NCBI GenBank assembly: GCA_003707065.3 | Contig: PPXM03000003.1 | Coordinates: 1,240,001-1,304,000, forward strand | Origin: Trigonopsis variabilis | Lineage: Eukaryota > Ascomycota > Trigonopsidomycetes > Trigonopsidales > Trigonopsidaceae | Direction: 5' to 3' | Length of the DNA stretch: 64,000 nucleotides | Shown: positions 60,509-64,000 of the stretch, in pieces | How positions within the stretch are numbered: the first letter of the stretch is position 1 | How the letters are laid out: each line of letters begins with the position of its first letter | Notes under the pieces: model-generated | What the model saw: only the letters and a program-made list of their open reading frames with translations | Database searches by the model: none | Told to the model about the DNA's origin: nothing | Program-made: the position numbers and the translations under genes

Positions 60509-61687
60509 CAAGGTGATATTGACGCATAGATCACGAGGGCTATTCAAAACCTGATAACGAGCAAAGAGAAAGGCAAGCTGTTGGTGAGGTAAGGTTAATA
60601 CTGAAGCGAGCTTTCCTCTGCCTGACAACCGTTTCTCAGGCACAACAGAAAAGCGTTACAGAGTTGTGTGGGGAGACAGATCGAAATGGGAACGCCAGGC
60701 TGAATTACTGGCCGAGTTTATCATCCTGGCCCGGGCGAATGAGATTTTACTATTTTTATGACACAAATTATCCCGTACTGTTTACTCACCCTCGTTGAGT
60801 CCAAATGTTGAGGGACTAGTGTTCTTGACAATAAGACGTGATCGACAACCACAAGCGCAGAAATCGACCTGTGATTCGATTTGACTCTCGAACTTTCTTG
60901 GAGAATGTTTTCTACCATTGACTTCCACAATAATAGGGAGTGAAGAATGTTGATTCACAGTCGATGAACATACGTCATTTTTCTTTCAGACCCTGATTTT
61001 AGAACTTCAAGTCTACTATGACTGTAATTGATTCTAAACATGCCTATAGAATGCCAGTCTCATCAACATCAGACTATATATATGTGCTTATATGAGGTAA
61101 AATGATGTTTTGCTGCTTTCGAGTTGTTACGATCGAGATCATAACAGAATGATGCAAAATACTTGTCTCCTCGAAACAATCTTTTATAATAGTTGAGAAA
61201 TTCCAACTTTTATGCATAATAGTGAGCGCATTTAAGATAATAGTGCCGTCTTCAAGGACGCCTTCTGCAGTGTGGTTGACCATATATTGCCTCATAGGAC
61301 TTCAAGTCATATAACATGGTCAACAGTTGAACTATGAGAAGAACATTCGTTTATTTGATAGCATTTTTAATTTCAATTTAGGAGCTTCCGATTACAATCT
61401 CTCTTTAAAGGGACTTCGCTGTCGCTGTTCTTCAGCAGACATTTATACTTCAAGGCATTATTATACATAAGCTTCTCAGCTTCGAAAAATCCTTCCTAAG
61501 CGTGCAAATTTCTAGCTTCCGATTAAATCTATAGGACGTTGCGATTGCCCGATATCTGCGAACTGCCGAAACTGCTTCGACTCCCCGCCTAGCAACGCTT
61601 GTTTCCCCTCTCCGCCATACAACCGATGCGGGGTCTGATGGAGGTAGTAATCTGCAATTGTGTCGACAGGTCCACTTTAGTTGTACC
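60509..61687. other. Divergent intergenic region, CCR4 / thioesterase
   Basis: About 1.2 kb. The first 135 bases are open in the CCR4 frame without an ATG. Further up the sequence is AT-rich, and its short frames have no coding character. No RNA gene or repeat recognised. Confidence 0.5.
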
Positions 61688-62332
61688 ATGATTCCACGAC
61701 TATCTCTTTCTCGTTTATATCCAGTTGCTAAAAACACTTTCTCGAGGTCAAATTCCACCGTCTCGATTTTCTCCCAGCAACCTGAGTCATTGGTGGATCC
61801 TAAAAACCCACCGGAATGGTTACGAAAGGTCCTCAACGACCCCAAAGAGGGGGGCGGTTGGATATTGAGTACGACTGGCTTGGTTAATCACCTTGTAGAA
61901 TGGGGTGACATTGATTCCTTCCAGCATGTCAACAATGTCCGCTATTTACGCTGGTTCGAAGCTAACCGATGTGTTTTGTTGACTCGCTTTGGGTTTCTTG
62001 GTGCTAGAGGATATGGAGGTGTCAGTTTGATTGATCCAGAGAGCGATAAACGGGTCAAAGGACCAATCATTCGTGCCGCTGATCTCGAATTTAGGCACCC
62101 CGTCACTCTGGGCGACCGTCTAACGGTAATACACAAGGTCGATGAGATTCAAGAAGATCGATTTTTCTTGAGAGGAATCGTAATTTCTCATGAGGCTAAG
62201 AAGGTAGCCGCTAGAATCAAGGAATGTATTGTGGTCTACGATTATCAGGAGCTTAAAAAGTCCTCTTTGCCAGATTACTTTAGGCAAGAGCTCGAGAAAC
62301 TGGTAGAAGAGCAGAAGCGAATCTCTTACTAA
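61688..62332 (+). CDS. Mitochondrial hotdog-fold acyl-CoA thioesterase-like protein
   Basis: 214 aa from ATG 61688 (the same frame extends upstream only through a non-ATG codon). The first 30 residues form a presequence (MIPRLSLSRLYPVAKNTFSR). A 4-hydroxybenzoyl-CoA thioesterase-type hotdog domain then begins with WGDIDSFQHVNNVRYLRWFE, where the Asp and the His/Asn-Asn pair are the usual active-site region. The second half (PIIRAADLEFRHPVTLGDRLTV and the last strand) fits the fold. Related fungal proteins are mitochondrial thioesterase-like enzymes of unknown substrate. The C-terminal helix is charged. Convergent with the aminopeptidase gene. Confidence 0.85.
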   Translation: MIPRLSLSRLYPVAKNTFSRSNSTVSIFSQQPESLVDPKNPPEWLRKVLNDPKEGGGWILSTTGLVNHLVEWGDIDSFQHVNNVRYLRWFEANRCVLLTRFGFLGARGYGGVSLIDPESDKRVKGPIIRAADLEFRHPVTLGDRLTVIHKVDEIQEDRFFLRGIVISHEAKKVAARIKECIVVYDYQELKKSSLPDYFRQELEKLVEEQKRISY

Positions 62333-62479
62333 AAGATGTACTGATGGCCTGCGAACCACTTCTCGGGGCTACGTGCATTGTGCGATAGTACCAAATTTTA
62401 CACCCAGATTAATCGTGTAGTCAGAAATGTAAACCAAGCAGTCAGTGACCCATCTGGTGCATGATTTATCCCAAGATGA

Positions 62480-63880
62480 TCATATCGTAAGACCTTGGCT
62501 GACTTGAGCATAGTTGGTGAAGAACTCTTTAAACAGTCGGATAGCGTACCAAATATCATCTGTTCCCCCGCATTCTCTGATAGAATGCATCGACAATTGA
62601 GCATTTCCGATATCGATAGTTCTCATGCCTGTTAATGCCGAAAGAGCAGGGCCAATGGTGGAGCCACAAGGAGACGCATTTTTCACTGCAAACAATTGCA
62701 GAGGAACTTTGGCCTGCTTAGCTAATTGTTCCATCAAAACCACTCCTGGTCCGTTTGTAGCATATCGTTGGTTGGGATGGAGTTTCAATACCGGCCCTTT
62801 GTTCATAGCTGGGTGATGATTTGCCTCATGCTTAGAAGCATAATTGGGATGAATCGCATGTGCCATATCAGCAGAGATCAATAATGAGTTTTGCAGTGTT
62901 TGTTCAAAAGCATCGAGGTTCTGATCGTCTTGTTCGAGCCCCGAAAGCCGTCTGATGACGCTTGGTAATAAGGTCGACCTAGCACCCTGAGCAGATTCAC
63001 TACCAATCTCCTCGTGGTCAAATAAGCATATCATCGATACCATATCAGATTCACATGCTTCACTGGCAGATTCACACAAGGCCTGGAGAGCACAGAAAGA
63101 AGACTCAAGATTGTCAAGGCGAGGAGAAAAGATGAATTCTTCTTTGATGCCTCCAAGAACCGCAGGCTGCACATCAGCCAAGACAAGCTCCACATCTACA
63201 ATATCTTGCACTTCGCATTGTGCTTCTTTAGCCAACATTGCCAGGAAGTCACTGGGATGGCGACTGGTGATGTGAGGAAGTCCACCTTGTTCATCATCAA
63301 CACTACTCTTCTTGCCATCTTCTGCGCTAGAAGAGGAATTTAACAAACCCATGATAGCACAAAGGTGTTGTTCCGGTTCAATCTCGAGCGATCGACCTTG
63401 CTCTCGATTCAGATGAATAGCTAATGAAGGTACCCGTAGAATTGGGCGCCTGATATTAATAAGTTTGGCGGTAACTCCAGCGGATGAGCGAATAAAGATC
63501 CTTCCAGCCACTCCGAGATCTCGATCGAACCATAAGGGCCAGCTTCCTCCGCCATATGGCTGAACACCTAGCTGAAGATAGCCCTCTCGTACTGTCTTTG
63601 AAATGGGTTTGACGCTCAGCACAGGAGAATCGGTATGGGCGCCGATGACGGCGATAGCCTTTCCAGGCTTCCAAGACTTGCCGACAGTGAATGCGACGAT
63701 AGATGACCCATTCCGCACCATATAGAATCTCTCTCCTGGTCTGACTGCCGTCTTCCATGATTGACGTTCGCTCAGCTCGGTAAAAGATAACTTTTCGAGA
63801 GCCAACCGAGCATTTTGAACGGCATGGAAGGGTGACGGTGATTCGTTAACATATGACAGAAACTCTAAAAACTCAGTCAC
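62480..63880 (-). CDS. APE4: Aspartyl aminopeptidase, M18 family (5' end unresolved)
   Basis: 466 codons without an ATG at the 5' end; the visible frame begins TEFLEFLSYVNESPSPFHAV. The body has the complete M18 signature: GAHTDSP, WFDRDLGVAGR, PRLDNLESS, CFDHEEIGSESAQGA, DMAHAIHPNYASKHE and SMHSIRECGG, supplying the zinc ligands and catalytic Glu. It lacks the long propeptide of vacuolar Ape1, so it is the cytosolic Ape4 type that removes N-terminal Asp/Glu and forms a dodecamer. The most likely first exon is 63904..63928 (MAAKHYAQ, donor GTATAT), but no AG acceptor gives the right phase with it. The true start therefore needs transcript data. Confidence 0.9.
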   Translation of the reverse strand: MTEFLEFLSYVNESPSPFHAVQNARLALEKLSFTELSERQSWKTAVRPGERFYMVRNGSSIVAFTVGKSWKPGKAIAVIGAHTDSPVLSVKPISKTVREGYLQLGVQPYGGGSWPLWFDRDLGVAGRIFIRSSAGVTAKLINIRRPILRVPSLAIHLNREQGRSLEIEPEQHLCAIMGLLNSSSSAEDGKKSSVDDEQGGLPHITSRHPSDFLAMLAKEAQCEVQDIVDVELVLADVQPAVLGGIKEEFIFSPRLDNLESSFCALQALCESASEACESDMVSMICLFDHEEIGSESAQGARSTLLPSVIRRLSGLEQDDQNLDAFEQTLQNSLLISADMAHAIHPNYASKHEANHHPAMNKGPVLKLHPNQRYATNGPGVVLMEQLAKQAKVPLQLFAVKNASPCGSTIGPALSALTGMRTIDIGNAQLSMHSIRECGGTDDIWYAIRLFKEFFTNYAQVSQGLTI

Positions 63881-64000
63881 AGGTGACTATAGTGCTCATA
63901 TACCTTGCGCATAATGTTTGGCTGCCATTATGGTTGAAATCCTCGTAATGGTTTATCTCACTTGAGATTGATTGTCATCCGTAGCGCCATGTATCAGGTT

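Noticed and set aside
1-64000. CRISPR arrays, biosynthetic cluster, defence island or complete transposon
   Set aside because: No regularly spaced repeats, no transposase or reverse transcriptase frame and no co-directional pathway genes. The content is dispersed housekeeping genes.

Overview
This is a compact nuclear segment of a fungal genome, most likely an ascomycete of the Taphrinomycotina (fission-yeast relatives). The evidence is as follows. Genes are dense and lie on both strands. Introns are few and tiny (mostly 32-48 nt) with CTAAC or TACTAAC branch points. Several proteins look most like Schizosaccharomyces pombe ones from memory: the Cdc4 myosin light chain, a Gad8-type AGC kinase starting MSWKLTKK, an adenylyl cyclase of 1697 aa, and a transgelin ending in a calponin-like motif. 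The lineage is an inference; no database was searched. No prokaryotic operon, CRISPR array or complete mobile element is present.

Layout. 1-9 kb: the 3' part of a Rho1 GEF, a C2H2 zinc-finger gene, an unknown tail-anchored protein and the vacuolar protease Pff1. 9.9-12 kb: tRNA-Ser(AGA), tRNA-Arg(UCG) and a four-exon FMN-binding split-barrel protein. 12-24 kb: Sly1, the mitochondrial release factor Mrf1, a second zinc-finger gene of the same unusual type, Tom70, a Nop13-like RRM protein, an unknown mitochondrial protein and a five-exon transgelin. 24-34 kb: adenylyl cyclase Cyr1, a Cid-type nucleotidyltransferase and a probable dynactin p24 subunit. 34-46 kb: a cerevisin-type subtilase, a PQ-loop transporter, an Amn1-like F-box/LRR protein, NatD (Naa40), the GPI transamidase subunit Gab1/PIG-U, peptide:N-glycanase Png1 and an intron-bearing tRNA-Pro(AGG). 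46-49 kb: a bacterial-type GNAT acetyltransferase, a small hypothetical ORF and tRNA-His(GUG). 49-64 kb: Cdc4 light chain, ATP synthase subunit k, the Gad8/Ypk kinase, the proteasome adaptor Ecm29, Ccr4 deadenylase, a mitochondrial hotdog thioesterase and an M18 aspartyl aminopeptidase.

Most genes are housekeeping: secretion (Sly1, Gab1, Png1), mitochondria (Mrf1, Tom70, Atp19), RNA (Nop13, Cid, Ccr4), signalling (Rho GEF, Cyr1, Gad8) and proteolysis (Pff1, subtilase, Ecm29, aspartyl aminopeptidase). They are not a pathway cluster. Many neighbours share divergent promoters of 0.6-1.2 kb. Exon models were built by hand from splice signals, reading phase and protein-family fit. Introns sit mostly near 5' ends, and one coding exon is just the ATG (Cdc4).

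I did not find a clear undescribed multi-gene system. The points most worth a second look are: the double dyad of TGACT sites in front of the GNAT gene; the pair of zinc-finger paralogues with an atypical C-terminal CCHC finger; the single-codon exon of Cdc4; the palindrome-framed TATA box of the subtilase; two adjacent hairpins upstream of the PQ-loop gene; and the unresolved first exon of the aminopeptidase.
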